Shown: positions 15,071-25,143 of the stretch, piece by piece | Layout of the letters: each line of letters begins with the position of its first letter | Numbering within the stretch: position 1 is the stretch's first letter | Position numbers and translations under genes: made by a program | Notes under the pieces: generated by a model | The model's database searches: none | What the model was told of the DNA's origin: nothing | What the model saw: the letters and a program-made list of their open reading frames with translations, nothing else | NCBI RefSeq assembly: GCF_028464225.1 | Contig: NZ_JAQPCN010000001.1 | Location: 744,001-808,000 of the forward strand | DNA: 64,000 bases | Source: Zeaxanthinibacter sp. PT1 | GTDB lineage: Bacteria > Bacteroidota > Bacteroidia > Flavobacteriales > Flavobacteriaceae | Direction: 5' to 3'

Positions 15071-15856
15071 TTATTTCAACACGATCTCATTAAAACCATT
15101 CGGTATTTTAAATGGGAAATTCAAACTGCGATTCACCTCGAGGCTCTTATATTCCAGCTGAATATTATTCTGCTTGTCACCCTCTATAACGGTAATACCC
15201 ACTTCTTCGGGTAACATCCTCTTAGAAATTTCCTGGTAATTCTTATAGCTGACCTGTAGCAATCGCGCTTCCAGGGGTTGGGCGATCTGTTGAAAGGCCA
15301 ACATAAAGAATTTCGGCTCCATATTGTACTCGGTTTTCAGGACTCCCCGCTCAGAACCGGGTCTTAGCAAATAACTGCCCGATGTTGCCGATAAGTTGTA
15401 TTTATCTTCCCTAAGGTCGTATAAAGCCTGGCCCAACAACAGGTTCTGTATCTTCTCAAAATCCAGGGATGTTCCCAACAGTTCACTGAAATAGCTATAG
15501 CCCCCGTCAAAGTACTCGTTTTCTAATTTATTGTAGAATGAAACTCGTTCCGGGGTGATATACGCCTTCACTACTCCCAACGGAGCGCTTATCCAGATCA
15601 CCTTGTCTTTCTCCATACGCAGGCTCACGGTCACGCTCTGGGTGGCGTCACCATCCTGGTAAGTAATTCGCATCCTCCCGCTCAGGGTTTTGAAATCCGG
15701 CAGGTTTTTATAGTGATTTTTTATAACTGTTTTCGCGGAAAGCTTGGTATTCACCTTTCCATCCAGGGCTACCCTGGAGGAAGAACAGGAAAAAAGTATT
15801 CCTGAGCACAAAATCGCCATTGCCAAACGAGTTGTGTATAGATATAGTTCTTTCAT
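15071..15856 (-). CDS. DUF4292 lipoprotein
   Basis: 261 residues with signal peptide and lipobox FS-C at Cys24 (SGILFSCSSSRV). The mature part matches the DUF4292 family: AKTVIKNHYKNLPDFKTLSG near the start, VIWISAPLG, and the closing strand FPFKIPNGF. The fold is probably LolA/LolB-like, so it may bind lipid in the periplasm, but the function is unknown. It sits between the TPR protein gene and envC in a tight minus-strand operon (4-nt and 1-nt gaps). Confidence 0.85.
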   Translation of the reverse strand: MKELYLYTTRLAMAILCSGILFSCSSSRVALDGKVNTKLSAKTVIKNHYKNLPDFKTLSGRMRITYQDGDATQSVTVSLRMEKDKVIWISAPLGVVKAYITPERVSFYNKLENEYFDGGYSYFSELLGTSLDFEKIQNLLLGQALYDLREDKYNLSATSGSYLLRPGSERGVLKTEYNMEPKFFMLAFQQIAQPLEARLLQVSYKNYQEISKRMLPEEVGITVIEGDKQNNIQLEYKSLEVNRSLNFPFKIPNGFNEIVLK

Positions 15857-15860
15857 AGCA

Positions 15861-16772
15861 TTAAGAACCTTTTTTAGTTTTACTAAGATACATATTTGCC
15901 TTTACAGGATTTCCAACTGCCTCGTAAGCCAGTGCCAGTTCCCTGTAGAACTGTAGTTCGAGTTTTGCATCCTCAATCAGGTAACCCAGGCCTTCTTCCA
16001 ATACCTCGATAGCCTCCTTATTCTTTCCATTCCGTTGCAGGGCTAAACCGTATGCATAATAGAAAAAAGGAATGGCGGGATAAATTTCCAGTGCCTCCTC
16101 CGCCTCGGTTTGCAGCTGTAAATAATCCGCAGATTGTATATACCGCTTTAAGCTTTTTATCGCTGCATTTTGTGGGGTTTCCTCCAACTTAATTTCCGGC
16201 TCACCCCCTGTTTCTGCAAGTGCTATTGAATCTTCCAGCTGTCTCTGCAACCGGACCTGGAAGGCACTGCTCTGCACCTGACTAAGGATTTCCAGTGATT
16301 CCTGGAATAAGCCCTCCCTGTATAGGGCAAGAGCAAGCTTTTCCTTAAACTCGGGCTCAGACCAAGGCAAACGATCCTTCAGGAGGGCCACAGGGAGGCC
16401 CTGCCGGCCTTGAATTCGCGCCAAGGTCTGGATATACCAAGCGTTGCCCGGTTCTCCCACTACGGCCTCCAGGGCAGACTCCCTGGCCTTTACCAGTGCA
16501 CCCTGTTCCAGGTATACCCTGGCCAGTTCATGATCTACCACTGCCATACCCGGCTGCAATTCCTTACATTCAATAAAGGCTTTTTGTGCTTTATCAAAGT
16601 TCCCTATCCCTTTTTGTTTTAACCCTTCAAAAAAAGATTCCTGGAAAGCATCGGTATATATTTCGAGGGACAAGGCAGCACTTTCCTGTTCAGGCTCTTG
16701 CCCATAGCAGGGCCACAGGAACAGAAACATTCCCAGAACCGTCAGTAAACAACTGCTGTATTCCCTTTGCAT
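15861..16772 (-). CDS. Secreted TPR-repeat protein
   Basis: 303 residues with a signal peptide (cleaved after WPCYGQ). Several TPR-like helical pairs follow: KQKGIGNFDKAQKAFIECKE, DHELARVYLEQGALVKARES, LALYREGLFQESLEIL, and a C-terminal pair around YAYGLALQRNGKNKEAIEVL. TPRs act as protein-binding scaffolds, probably here in the periplasm. The gene lies 38 nt after dut and 4 nt before the DUF4292 gene. Function unknown. Confidence 0.8.
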   Translation of the reverse strand: MQREYSSCLLTVLGMFLFLWPCYGQEPEQESAALSLEIYTDAFQESFFEGLKQKGIGNFDKAQKAFIECKELQPGMAVVDHELARVYLEQGALVKARESALEAVVGEPGNAWYIQTLARIQGRQGLPVALLKDRLPWSEPEFKEKLALALYREGLFQESLEILSQVQSSAFQVRLQRQLEDSIALAETGGEPEIKLEETPQNAAIKSLKRYIQSADYLQLQTEAEEALEIYPAIPFFYYAYGLALQRNGKNKEAIEVLEEGLGYLIEDAKLELQFYRELALAYEAVGNPVKANMYLSKTKKGS

Positions 16773-16810
16773 TACCTCTTCTTCTATACCCCTGGGGGCA
16801 TTTGCTTCTC

Positions 16811-17245
16811 TCAGTTCTTACCGGTGCTTCCGAAACCACCGCTCCCACGGCTTGTTTCTGAAAGCTCTTCGGTCATCTCCCATTCGGCCCGTTCATGCCT
16901 GGCGATAACCATTTGGGCTACCCGGTCCCCATTTTCAATGGTAAATGCCTCATTACTGAGGTTTACGAGAATGATCCCGATCTCTCCCCTGTAATCAGCA
17001 TCAATCGTGCCAGGTGTATTTAAAACTGTGACCCCTTTTTTGGCGGCCAGACCGGACCTGGGTCGCACCTGTGCTTCAAAGCCTACTGGTAATTCCATAT
17101 AAAGCCCGGTTGGAATAATGGCCCGCTCCAGGGAGTTGAGGACCACTGCTTCTTTCAGGTTTGCCCTGAGGTCCATCCCCGCCGAGGCCATGGTTTCGTA
17201 ACTGGGCAGGGCATGGGACGAACGATTAACGATCTTGATCTTCAT
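16811..17245 (-). CDS. dut: dUTP diphosphatase
   Basis: Trimeric dUTPase turning dUTP into dUMP, keeping uracil out of DNA. 144 residues with the conserved motifs: AGMDLRANL (1), [11 protein letters not shown] (2), [17 protein letters not shown] (3), GDRVAQMV (4) and the mobile C-terminal arm [11 protein letters not shown] (5). The ATG overlaps the flippase stop by 4 nt. Confidence 0.97.
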   Translation of the reverse strand: MKIKIVNRSSHALPSYETMASAGMDLRANLKEAVVLNSLERAIIPTGLYMELPVGFEAQVRPRSGLAAKKGVTVLNTPGTIDADYRGEIGIILVNLSNEAFTIENGDRVAQMVIARHERAEWEMTEELSETSRGSGGFGSTGKN

Positions 17246-18702
17246 CTAAATTGTTTTAAAAATATTTGTTGTAATCGCTCTTTTTCCAATCGGTAGACCA
17301 TAAAAAGGAATACCAGGAACAAGATAGTTCCAACGATCAGGTTACGGTCAAAAACGTAAAAAGAAAGTACGGAAAAGAGAATAGAAATTGAGCCGTAAAA
17401 GATAATTTTTCTGAAGTTATAGGGCACGGGGTAATACTGCTGTCCAAAATAGAACGAAAGACCCAGCATAGTCCCGTATGCTGCCAAAGTAGCAATCGCC
17501 GAGGCATAGTAGCCGATCTTCGGTATGAACATAACGTTGATCACAATAGTGATAACCGCCCCTACTATAGATATTAGGGCACCAAACCGGGTGCGGTCCG
17601 TCACCTTATACCACACGGAGAGATTGTGGTAGATCCCCAGGCAAAAACCTGCCAGTACAATTATGGGAACTACCGGCATGGCTTCCCAGTAAGCTCCATC
17701 GATGATAATAACTTTGAGAATGTCGGCATAGACCACTACGCCAAGGAGGATAACACTTCCCAGGACTACGAAATAATTGGTGATCTGCGCATAGGCTTTC
17801 TGCGGGTTCTCAGAATTGGCATGACTGAAGAAAAAGGGCTCTATTCCCAGCCTGAAAGCTGTGGCAAAGAGGGTCATAAAGAGTGCCAGTTTATAGCAAG
17901 CCGAATATTTCCCTATTTCACTCTTAGCGATATCCTCTGGCAGTAATTCTGATAGCAGGATTCGGTCAAAAACCTCGTTTACCGTAAAAGCGATCCCGGC
18001 AATCATGACCGGCAATCCATAACGCATCATTGATTTAAACATGCGTTGATTAAATACGTATGGCCTGCGGAAATAAAGGCGGGACATGATCAGCAACGTA
18101 ATGGCACTGGCCAAAAGGTTAGAAATAAAGATGTAGGATATTTCAAAATCGGGCACGTAAAGGCTGTCAAAAATCGTCGTTCCTCCTGTTGCGAGTTTTG
18201 GCAACAAGAGCAGGAAGAAGAGATTGAGTCCAAGGTTAATCGCCACATTCACGATCTTGACCACCGCGTAGCGCATGGGTTTCTCATTGGCCCTTAGCCA
18301 TGCAAAAGGCACAATTGCCAATGCATCCAGCCCCAGTATGTAGATAAAGTAATTAAAATACTCCGCATCAATATTGAGGATACCCACCAATGGGTCTTTC
18401 AGCAAAAAGCCAGTCAATACAAATAAAGCCGTAGAGCCAAGGAGGCTGATCAGGGCCGTGGAGACCACTTCTTTCTTTTGTTCTTCCTTGTTGTAAAATC
18501 TGAAGAATGCAGTTTCCATCCCGTATGAGAGGATCACGTTGAAGATGGCAAACCATGCGAAAATAAGGGTGACTTCCCCATAAGCCCCCGGCTCCATTAC
18601 ACGAGTGTAGAGCGGGACTAAAATGAACGAAAGCATTCGCGGTAGTACCGTGGCCAAACCGTATATAAAGGTTTGCTTAAAAAGTTTCTGAAATAAGCTC
18701 AA
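17242..18702 (-). CDS. Polysaccharide/lipid-linked oligosaccharide flippase (MATE/MVF superfamily)
   Basis: 486 residues with about 14 membrane segments, beginning [20 protein letters not shown] and followed by [15 protein letters not shown], the usual N-terminus of Wzx-type exporters. It probably flips a lipid-linked glycan across the inner membrane. The start is TTG at 18702; no ATG is better placed. It is linked to dut with a 4-nt overlap, and is distinct from the Wzx of the capsule locus at 59816, so it likely has a housekeeping role. Confidence 0.87.
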   Translation of the reverse strand: MSLFQKLFKQTFIYGLATVLPRMLSFILVPLYTRVMEPGAYGEVTLIFAWFAIFNVILSYGMETAFFRFYNKEEQKKEVVSTALISLLGSTALFVLTGFLLKDPLVGILNIDAEYFNYFIYILGLDALAIVPFAWLRANEKPMRYAVVKIVNVAINLGLNLFFLLLLPKLATGGTTIFDSLYVPDFEISYIFISNLLASAITLLIMSRLYFRRPYVFNQRMFKSMMRYGLPVMIAGIAFTVNEVFDRILLSELLPEDIAKSEIGKYSACYKLALFMTLFATAFRLGIEPFFFSHANSENPQKAYAQITNYFVVLGSVILLGVVVYADILKVIIIDGAYWEAMPVVPIIVLAGFCLGIYHNLSVWYKVTDRTRFGALISIVGAVITIVINVMFIPKIGYYASAIATLAAYGTMLGLSFYFGQQYYPVPYNFRKIIFYGSISILFSVLSFYVFDRNLIVGTILFLVFLFMVYRLEKERLQQIFLKQFR

Positions 18703-18824
18703 GTCCGCCTCTGTTAGGTAGTCATTAAAAGTAGGTATTTAATACCTGCCAGCAAAGCTGCAGTTATGAATCATAAACGGGCAGGCAAAAATTTATTGTG
18801 TTTACAGAAACCCACTGCTGTCCA

Positions 18825-18854
18825 TAAAAAAACCCCGCGAATGCAGGGTTTTAA
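18825..18854 (-). terminator. Terminator of the atp operon
   Basis: On the minus strand AACCCTGC and GCGGGGTT pair (one G-U) around a 4-nt loop and are followed by TTTTTT. It lies 23 nt after the atpG stop and ends the sprE-to-atpG transcript. Confidence 0.8.
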
Positions 18855-18876
18855 TCAATGGGATAAATTATTTGGA

Positions 18877-19737
18877 TTATCCGTTCAGCGCTTCCGCTCC
18901 ACCAACGATCTCAAGGATCTCGTTAGTAATGGCGGCTTGCCTTGCCTTGTTATAGGTAAGTTTAAGCTGATCTCTTAATTCCTTAGCATTATCGGTCGCC
19001 TTGTGCATAGCGGTCATCCTCGCTCCGTGCTCACTGGCAAAAGAATCGCGAATCGCCTTGTACAACTGCGTCTTTAAGGTCTTAGGAATAAGTTCTTCAA
19101 CGATCTCTTCTTTAGAAGGTTCAAAGATATAGTCGGTGCTCAGTTGAACTTCCTGTTCCAATGGTTTAATGGGCAGGAACTGCTCTGTCAGCACTACCTG
19201 TGTAGCTGCGTTCTTAAAATGGTTATAAACGATTTCTATTTTATCGTAAGCACCTGAACTGAATTTTTCCATCAGCTCTTCAGCGATCGCGGCCACCTGG
19301 TCAAAAGTCAGTTCGTCATAAACTTTACTGTGGTCGTTAACCACGGCATGTCTTTTAGACAGCAGATCTTTCGCCTTTTTCCCTATGGTAACAAAATCGA
19401 CCTTCTTATCGGCGTATTTGTCCTGCGCAAGAGCTACACTCTGTTTCAGTACATTGGTGTTAAATGCACCACACAATCCCCGGTTGGAGGTGATTGCAAC
19501 GATGAGCACTTTATTGACCTCTCGCTGTTCTGAAAACTGCCCTCCGGAATTCTCATCCAGGCTGGCACTCAGGTTCTGCAGCAGTTCATTCAGTTTATCC
19601 GCATAAGGACGCATGGCCGTAATGGCATCCTGCGCCTTTTTCAACTTTGCAGCAGATACCATCTTCATGGCACTGGTGATCTGCATGGTCGAATTAACCG
19701 ATGTGATCCTGTTACGTATTTCCTTTAAATTCGCCAT
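18877..19737 (-). CDS. atpG: ATP synthase gamma subunit
   Basis: Central stalk of F1. 286 residues with the N-terminal helix KEIRNRITSVNSTMQITSAM, the Rossmann-like middle (ITSNRGLCGAFN) and the C-terminal helix TDNAKELRDQLKLTYNKARQ. Last gene of the operon; no beta or epsilon gene follows, in line with the split atp genes of Bacteroidota. A 68-nt gap to atpA contains a hairpin (CCGGTG / CACCGG). Confidence 0.97.
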   Translation of the reverse strand: MANLKEIRNRITSVNSTMQITSAMKMVSAAKLKKAQDAITAMRPYADKLNELLQNLSASLDENSGGQFSEQREVNKVLIVAITSNRGLCGAFNTNVLKQSVALAQDKYADKKVDFVTIGKKAKDLLSKRHAVVNDHSKVYDELTFDQVAAIAEELMEKFSSGAYDKIEIVYNHFKNAATQVVLTEQFLPIKPLEQEVQLSTDYIFEPSKEEIVEELIPKTLKTQLYKAIRDSFASEHGARMTAMHKATDNAKELRDQLKLTYNKARQAAITNEILEIVGGAEALNG

Positions 19738-19805
19738 ACACTATGGTTCTTTGGAAGGCTGCCCGGTGTGGTTAAACCCGCACCGGTAGCTACTCCCGGC
19801 TCTTA

Positions 19806-21386
19806 CTAGTTTCTATATTTAGCAGAAAGTTCTTTTGCGACCTCTCTGAGGGTGTCAGTAATTTCGTCTGTCAGTTTACCGGCCTTCAGCTGATCCAGGG
19901 TATCCCTGTGCTTAGCGTTCATGAACTGCAGGAAATCTCTTTCAAATTCTTTCACTTTCTCTACCGGCACATCGCGCAGCAGGTTTTTAGAACCGGCGTA
20001 GATAATTGCTACCTGGTCTTCAACAGTGAAAGGATCGTTCTGTGCCTGTTTCAGGATCTCAACGTTCCTACGTCCCTTTTCAATAACATTCAGGGTTGCG
20101 GCATCAAGGTCGGAACCAAACTTGGCAAAAGCTTCCAGTTCACGGAACTGTGCCTGGTCAAGTTTCAGGGTACCTGCCACTTTCTTCATCGATTTGATCT
20201 GTGCTGATCCACCTACACGGGATACAGAGATACCCACGTTGATCGCCGGACGAACACCCTGGTTAAAGAGGTCCTGCTCCAGGAAGATCTGACCGTCGGT
20301 GATAGAGATCACGTTGGTAGGAATATAAGCCGAAACGTCACCCGCTTGTGTTTCAATGATAGGAAGTGCAGTCAGAGACCCTCCTCCTTTTACCATAGGT
20401 TTTAACACCTCCGGAAGATCGTTCATATTCTTTGCAATTTCGTCGTCATTGATCACTTTCGCTGCACGCTCTAGTAAACGTGAGTGCAGGAAGAATACGT
20501 CACCTGGGTATGCCTCACGTCCCGGTGGTCGTCTAAGCAGAAGGGAAACCTCACGGTAAGCAACCGCCTGTTTAGATAAATCATCATAAATGATCAGTGC
20601 AGGACGGCCGGTATCACGGAAATACTCCCCGATAGCTGCCCCTGCGAAAGGTGCATATACCTGCATTGGCGCAGGGTCTGATGCATTTGCCGCCACGATG
20701 GTCGTGTACGCCAAAGCACCTTTATCTTCTAATGTCTTTGCGATAGCCGCAACAGTAGAAGCTTTCTGTCCTATAGCGACATAGATACAGTAAACCGGCT
20801 CGCCGGCATCGTAAAATTCTTTTTGGTTCAGGATGGTGTCAATACAAACCGTAGTCTTACCGGTCTGGCGGTCACCAATTACCAACTCACGCTGTCCCCT
20901 ACCGATCGGGATCATGGCATCAATCGCCTTGATTCCTGTCTGTAACGGCTCGTTAACCGGCTGCCTGAAAATAACTCCCGGTGCTTTACGCTCCAGGGGC
21001 ATTTCATAAGTATCACCTGAGATAGGTCCTTTACCGTCGATTGGGGTTCCAAGGGTATCCACAACACGTCCTACGATTCCTTCTCCTACTTTGATAGAAG
21101 CGATCCTCTGGGTACGCTTTACAGTGGCGCCTTCTCCGACCTCCTTAGAAGGTCCTAAAAGTACAACCCCGACATTGTCTTCCTCCAGGTTCAGGACGAT
21201 CCCTTCAAGTCCACCTTCGAACTCAACAAGCTCGCCGTACTGGGCATTTGAAAGACCGTAAACCCTGGCGATACCATCACCAACCTGCAATACAGTTCCT
21301 ACTTCATCCAGGGAAGCGGTAGCTTCGAACCCTGATAATTGCTTCTTTAAAATTGCTGATACTTCAGCGGCTTTTACTCCTGCCAT
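19806..21386 (-). CDS. atpA: ATP synthase alpha subunit
   Basis: Non-catalytic nucleotide-binding subunit of F1. 526 residues. Walker A GDRQTGKT, Walker B region [17 protein letters not shown], arginine finger region [11 protein letters not shown], and N-terminal [20 protein letters not shown]. Length and motifs are normal. Positioned between atpH and atpG. Confidence 0.98.
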   Translation of the reverse strand: MAGVKAAEVSAILKKQLSGFEATASLDEVGTVLQVGDGIARVYGLSNAQYGELVEFEGGLEGIVLNLEEDNVGVVLLGPSKEVGEGATVKRTQRIASIKVGEGIVGRVVDTLGTPIDGKGPISGDTYEMPLERKAPGVIFRQPVNEPLQTGIKAIDAMIPIGRGQRELVIGDRQTGKTTVCIDTILNQKEFYDAGEPVYCIYVAIGQKASTVAAIAKTLEDKGALAYTTIVAANASDPAPMQVYAPFAGAAIGEYFRDTGRPALIIYDDLSKQAVAYREVSLLLRRPPGREAYPGDVFFLHSRLLERAAKVINDDEIAKNMNDLPEVLKPMVKGGGSLTALPIIETQAGDVSAYIPTNVISITDGQIFLEQDLFNQGVRPAINVGISVSRVGGSAQIKSMKKVAGTLKLDQAQFRELEAFAKFGSDLDAATLNVIEKGRRNVEILKQAQNDPFTVEDQVAIIYAGSKNLLRDVPVEKVKEFERDFLQFMNAKHRDTLDQLKAGKLTDEITDTLREVAKELSAKYRN

Positions 21387-21435
21387 TTTCTATTAGATAA
21401 ATACAGTAGACCGGAAAGTTCCGGCTTACTATAGG

Positions 21436-21975
21436 TTATAGACTATTCGTAAATTCTCTTTTAATATTATTCAGTTGCGTCGCGATGCTGGCATCGTACT
21501 GCATATCCCCTATCCTCAGGACAAATCCTCCAAGGATCTCCTCGTCCACTTTGTTGGTTAGGGTAACTTTATTTTCTGTCATGGAAGCGATCTGCTTCAA
21601 GGCCTTCTTTTCTATGTCCTCGGTCATAGGAACAGCGGTGGTAATCACAGCTTCTTCCTCTCCTTTTTTCTCCTTGTACAAGACCAGGTATTTGAATGCC
21701 ACTTCTCTCAGCATTCCAATCCTTTTGTTGTCAACAAGCATAGTCAGTACGCCTTCGGTCATAGGGTTCATCCCCTCAAACAGCGCGATCAAAGCTTCTT
21801 TTTTAGCAGATCCTTTAATCACGGGGTTCCCCAGCATATCCTCAACCCCTTTATTCGAAGAAACGGTCTGCACGATCTGTTGCATATCCTGCTCAACAGC
21901 ATCGGCCACCATCTTCTCAAGGGCCAGGTCCAGGATTGCCCTGGCGTATCGTATTGCGGCTCTGGAATCGTTCAT
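21436..21975 (-). CDS. atpH: ATP synthase delta subunit
   Basis: Peripheral stalk subunit joining F1 to the b subunits. 179 residues, with an N-terminal helical domain (AAIRYARAILDLALEKMV) and the C-terminal strand-helix part (KVTLTNKVDEEILGGFVLRI). The gene starts 4 nt after atpF ends. Confidence 0.95.
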   Translation of the reverse strand: MNDSRAAIRYARAILDLALEKMVADAVEQDMQQIVQTVSSNKGVEDMLGNPVIKGSAKKEALIALFEGMNPMTEGVLTMLVDNKRIGMLREVAFKYLVLYKEKKGEEEAVITTAVPMTEDIEKKALKQIASMTENKVTLTNKVDEEILGGFVLRIGDMQYDASIATQLNNIKREFTNSL

Positions 21976-21979
21976 GAGC

Positions 21980-22483
21980 TTATGCGTTCATTTTTATATC
22001 TCCCAACAAAGAATCAACCAATTCCAGTTGCTTCTTGTTTTCAGACAATTTTTCTTTAAGCACCTTTTCGGCAATGGCTACGGAAAGCTCTGCCACCTGG
22101 TTCTTGATATCTGCAACAGCGGCCTTTTTCTCACTTTCAATAGTGAGTTGCGCCTGCTTGATCATCTTATCCCCTTCTACCTTGGCCAGGTCACGGGCAT
22201 CGGAAACAATCTTTTCTTTAATCTCCCTTGCCTCCTTCAACATAGACTCTCGCTCTGCCCTGGCTTCTTTCAGTAACTTCTCACTGTCTGCAGTAACATT
22301 CTGCATCTCTCTCTTGGCATCCTCTGCTGCAGCAAGTGCACTACGGATTCCTTCTTCACGGTCGTTTACCGCGTTGAGGATGGGTCCCCATGCAAACTTT
22401 CTCAGTAACCCCAATAAGATGAGGAACAATACGGTCATCCAGACGAACAGGCCTAACGAAAAATCGGATAATAGCTTTTCCAT
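21980..22483 (-). CDS. atpF: ATP synthase b subunit
   Basis: Peripheral stalk. 167 residues: one N-terminal membrane helix (about 8-27, LGLFVWMTVLFLILLGLLRK) and a long charged helix rich in Ala/Glu/Lys that dimerises. Preceded by a strong hairpin after atpE that may reduce its expression relative to subunit c. Confidence 0.96.
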   Translation of the reverse strand: MEKLLSDFSLGLFVWMTVLFLILLGLLRKFAWGPILNAVNDREEGIRSALAAAEDAKREMQNVTADSEKLLKEARAERESMLKEAREIKEKIVSDARDLAKVEGDKMIKQAQLTIESEKKAAVADIKNQVAELSVAIAEKVLKEKLSENKKQLELVDSLLGDIKMNA

Positions 22484-22511
22484 ATGTTTTTATTTTATGC
22501 TTTTAATTTTT

Positions 22512-22553
22512 AAAAAGGCAAGGGCCACAACCAACCGTTATGGCCTGTTGCCT
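22512..22553 (-). terminator. Terminator-like hairpin between atpE and atpF
   Basis: On the minus strand AGGCAA and GGCCA pair with TGGCC and TTGCCT, with a small internal bulge and 13-nt loop, followed at once by TTTTT. It lies 12 nt after the atpE stop inside the operon. It could end or protect part of the atpE transcripts and so raise subunit c supply. Confidence 0.6.
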
Positions 22554-22564
22554 CATTTTTTGGA

Positions 22565-22768
<204 letters not shown>

Positions 22769-22824
22769 TTAAAAATTAAAAAAAATTCAATCTACTACTG
22801 CCACCACCAGGTAACAGACACTCC

Positions 22825-23952
22825 TTATAAATGAGCGATTTCCCCTTCGTGCTCCTCGTGGTGTTCTTCCGAGGCAAAACCGAAGTACAGGGCAGACAAC
22901 ATCGTAAAGATATACGCCTGCAATAGGGCCACCAACACTTCTATCAACGAGATAGCAAATGCCAGTGCAAATGATAATGGGCTACCGATCCAACTCTTAA
23001 AAATGAACATCAGCCCGATAAGACTCATCAATACAATGTGTCCGGCGGTCATGTTCGCATACAAACGTATCAGCAGCGAAAAAGGTTTAACTATGGTTCC
23101 CAGCAATTCGATAGGAACAAGAATAATGTACAATGGAACTTTTGCGTACCATGGCATGGTATCTCCAAGTGGATCAAAAAGGTGTTTCCAGTATGTTTTG
23201 GTCCCCGTAAAAGAGGTGATCAGGAATGTCATAAGTGCAAGTGCGAATGTAATCGCGATGTTCCCTGTCACATTGACTCCCAGCGGAGTTAAGCCAAAAA
23301 TGTTCAGGAACCAGATAAAGAAGAAAATGGTCAGCAGGAAAGGCATATACTTGCGGTAACGCTTCTCCCCGATATTTGGCCTGGCGATCTCATCCCTGAT
23401 ATAAAGCACGATCGGCTCCATAAAACGACCAAACCCTTTAGGCATGTTATTGTTCTTGGCATAAGACCTGGCAAGGCTGCTGAAGATCCACAGGATCAGA
23501 AGACCGGTAATGAAAATCATTACTACGTTCTTGGTTATGGAAAGATCGAGCGGCTTTTCATTGAGAACCTTGTGCTCCTCATTGTAGCGGATCTCACCAT
23601 CTGCATTGGTCTCATAGATCTTGTTATGGTATAACTTATAGTAAGAACCGTCTACTTCGGCCAGGGTTTCTCCATGGTGGAACCTGGATGATGAAAAGAC
23701 TTTCAGGCCTTCATCCCAAAGAATAACCGGTAACGGAACATCTATATAGACATGCTCGCCGTTATCTTTAGTATAAGAAAATAAAGAGAAGGAGTGAGAA
23801 TCTTTCAAGTGATGCTCAATGTATTCCTTGATCTCTGTCTTCTTGTCTTTTTCAGGTGCTTCTCCAGCTTCTTTTGCATCCTTCGCGAAGCCTGTGAAGC
23901 TCATCAGAAGTGCAGAAACAATTAGAAATTTACTCAGTAATGTATTTCGCAT
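22825..23952 (-). CDS. atpB: ATP synthase a subunit
   Basis: Stator channel subunit. 375 residues, longer than the Escherichia coli protein because of a signal-peptide-like start and a periplasmic N-terminal region of about 140 residues, a form I know from Bacteroidota. The core has PLGVNVTGNIAITFALALMT, the essential arginine in PFSLLIRLYANMTAGH, and the last helices VLVALLQAYIFTMLSALYFG. The His/Glu-rich tail EEHHEEHEGE may bind metal. Confidence 0.96.
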   Translation of the reverse strand: MRNTLLSKFLIVSALLMSFTGFAKDAKEAGEAPEKDKKTEIKEYIEHHLKDSHSFSLFSYTKDNGEHVYIDVPLPVILWDEGLKVFSSSRFHHGETLAEVDGSYYKLYHNKIYETNADGEIRYNEEHKVLNEKPLDLSITKNVVMIFITGLLILWIFSSLARSYAKNNNMPKGFGRFMEPIVLYIRDEIARPNIGEKRYRKYMPFLLTIFFFIWFLNIFGLTPLGVNVTGNIAITFALALMTFLITSFTGTKTYWKHLFDPLGDTMPWYAKVPLYIILVPIELLGTIVKPFSLLIRLYANMTAGHIVLMSLIGLMFIFKSWIGSPLSFALAFAISLIEVLVALLQAYIFTMLSALYFGFASEEHHEEHEGEIAHL

Positions 23953-24058
23953 AATGCCCTTACGTATAGGTCCCTAAAAATCCGTGCAAATGTAAGCTAT
24001 TATCTCAAAAAGGGAAAAGCATTTTAGCTTTATTTTAAGCTGGTGAACGACAGGGTGC

Positions 24059-24463
24059 TTAGCGCTGCTCATTTTCCATATTGCGAAGTATCCTGGCAAC
24101 CCAGACTGTTTCCCAGACCAGGCTTAGTACGTAAGGGATAAAAAATGCGGCAAATTCCGTACGGGACATCTCCCCGTCGGCCAAATAAGATGGGTAAAAA
24201 AGTAAGAAAAAAACCAGGAATTTTAACAGGCTGCCCCCCATAAACAGAAAACCGATCTGCGAACTCAGCCTGTACCTTAACAAGTATAAGGCGCAGAAAA
24301 TTACAAACGCCAACACCAAGTTAACCACGTAACAAAGAATAATCTGGTTTCCGAAAAGCGGGAGTTCCAGCTTGTTCAGAATAAAAAGGTGAATAGCAAA
24401 TGCCACCCCCATCAGGAGGACGGCGCCTAGCAGGAAAGCTGCCAAGGCATTCTTATTGCCCAT
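24059..24463 (-). CDS. AtpI-like four-helix membrane protein (DUF6168-like)
   Basis: 134 residues with four predicted membrane helices (about 7-28, 38-62, 70-92, 105-125). It sits between atpZ (1-nt gap) and atpB, where other bacteria carry AtpI, the assembly factor for the c ring. Sequence identity to AtpI is not obvious; the DUF6168 label is from memory of flavobacterial atp operons. I infer a role in ATP synthase assembly from position and topology. Confidence 0.7.
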   Translation of the reverse strand: MGNKNALAAFLLGAVLLMGVAFAIHLFILNKLELPLFGNQIILCYVVNLVLAFVIFCALYLLRYRLSSQIGFLFMGGSLLKFLVFFLLFYPSYLADGEMSRTEFAAFFIPYVLSLVWETVWVARILRNMENEQR

Positions 24464-24464
24464 A

Positions 24465-24698
24465 CTAATACTTGATTTTTTTGATCTGCCTTAGCACCAC
24501 CCATAGCGCCAATCCAAGGCCCAAAAGTGTCCCGATCAAAGTGAATATTTTTTTTTCATTCTCATAATGGGCGTCCAACCATTTACCTCCTTTTGCTCCG
24601 AGGTATATGATGATCCCCATTTCAGCGGCTATGCCGGAAAGTAAGGCTACGTTCCTAAGGGTGCTGTTCTTCTTATCAGGTTGCTTTGGCTGCTTCAT
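24465..24698 (-). CDS. atpZ: AtpZ/AtpI family protein
   Basis: 77 residues with two membrane helices (about 14-33 and 49-68) joined by a short charged loop (GGKWLDAHYENEKK), the AtpZ pattern. Members help assemble the F0 ring or import magnesium for ATP synthase. Its first 23 bases overlap the end of the bactofilin gene, so the two are translationally coupled. Confidence 0.85.
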   Translation of the reverse strand: MKQPKQPDKKNSTLRNVALLSGIAAEMGIIIYLGAKGGKWLDAHYENEKKIFTLIGTLLGLGLALWVVLRQIKKIKY

Positions 24699-25140
24699 TG
24701 CTGTTGCCCCTCAGCGGAGCTTTAAATGTGGATGATTTGGACGGGTTTTGCTCAGATGCCGTCTTTACAGAATTCTCGCCTTTCCCTTTCATATTACAGT
24801 TGGCATTGAAAGTTGCGCCAGGTTCCACAGCTAATTTAGCGACGGAAACAGTGCCTTCAATGACCGCAGATGATTTCAGGGTAAGTAATTCGGAAACCTG
24901 TAATTCACCGTTGAAATTACCTTCAATATCAGCGTTCACACATTCTACCTTGCCATGGATATATCCATCTTTGCCTATGACCACCTTTCCTGAAGTCTTC
25001 ACGTTCCCATCGAGCTTCCCATCTATACGGAAATCAGCTTCAGAAATGATATCTCCCTTTATCTTGGTGTTTTTTCCTATTCGGTTCGGTTGCGCGCCTG
25101 TGTCGTTCATAGCTCTGGGTTTTTTGTTGTCTGAAAACAT
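24676..25140 (-). CDS. Bactofilin (polymer-forming cytoskeletal protein)
   Basis: 154 residues. The central part (about 18-110) is the DUF583 beta-helix with repeating short strands (GKNTKIKGDIISEADFRIDG, KVVIGKDGYIHGKVECVNAD). Disordered ends flank it. Bactofilins polymerise without nucleotides and scaffold envelope proteins. It lies 3 nt after sprE and overlaps atpZ, so it is produced with both. Confidence 0.93.
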   Translation of the reverse strand: MFSDNKKPRAMNDTGAQPNRIGKNTKIKGDIISEADFRIDGKLDGNVKTSGKVVIGKDGYIHGKVECVNADIEGNFNGELQVSELLTLKSSAVIEGTVSVAKLAVEPGATFNANCNMKGKGENSVKTASEQNPSKSSTFKAPLRGNSNEAAKAT

Positions 25141-25143
25141 GGA

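Noticed and set aside
21485-22276. 263-codon plus-strand frame opposite atpH and atpF
   Set aside because: Antisense to two certain ATP synthase genes, Ser/Phe-rich mirror composition, no motif.
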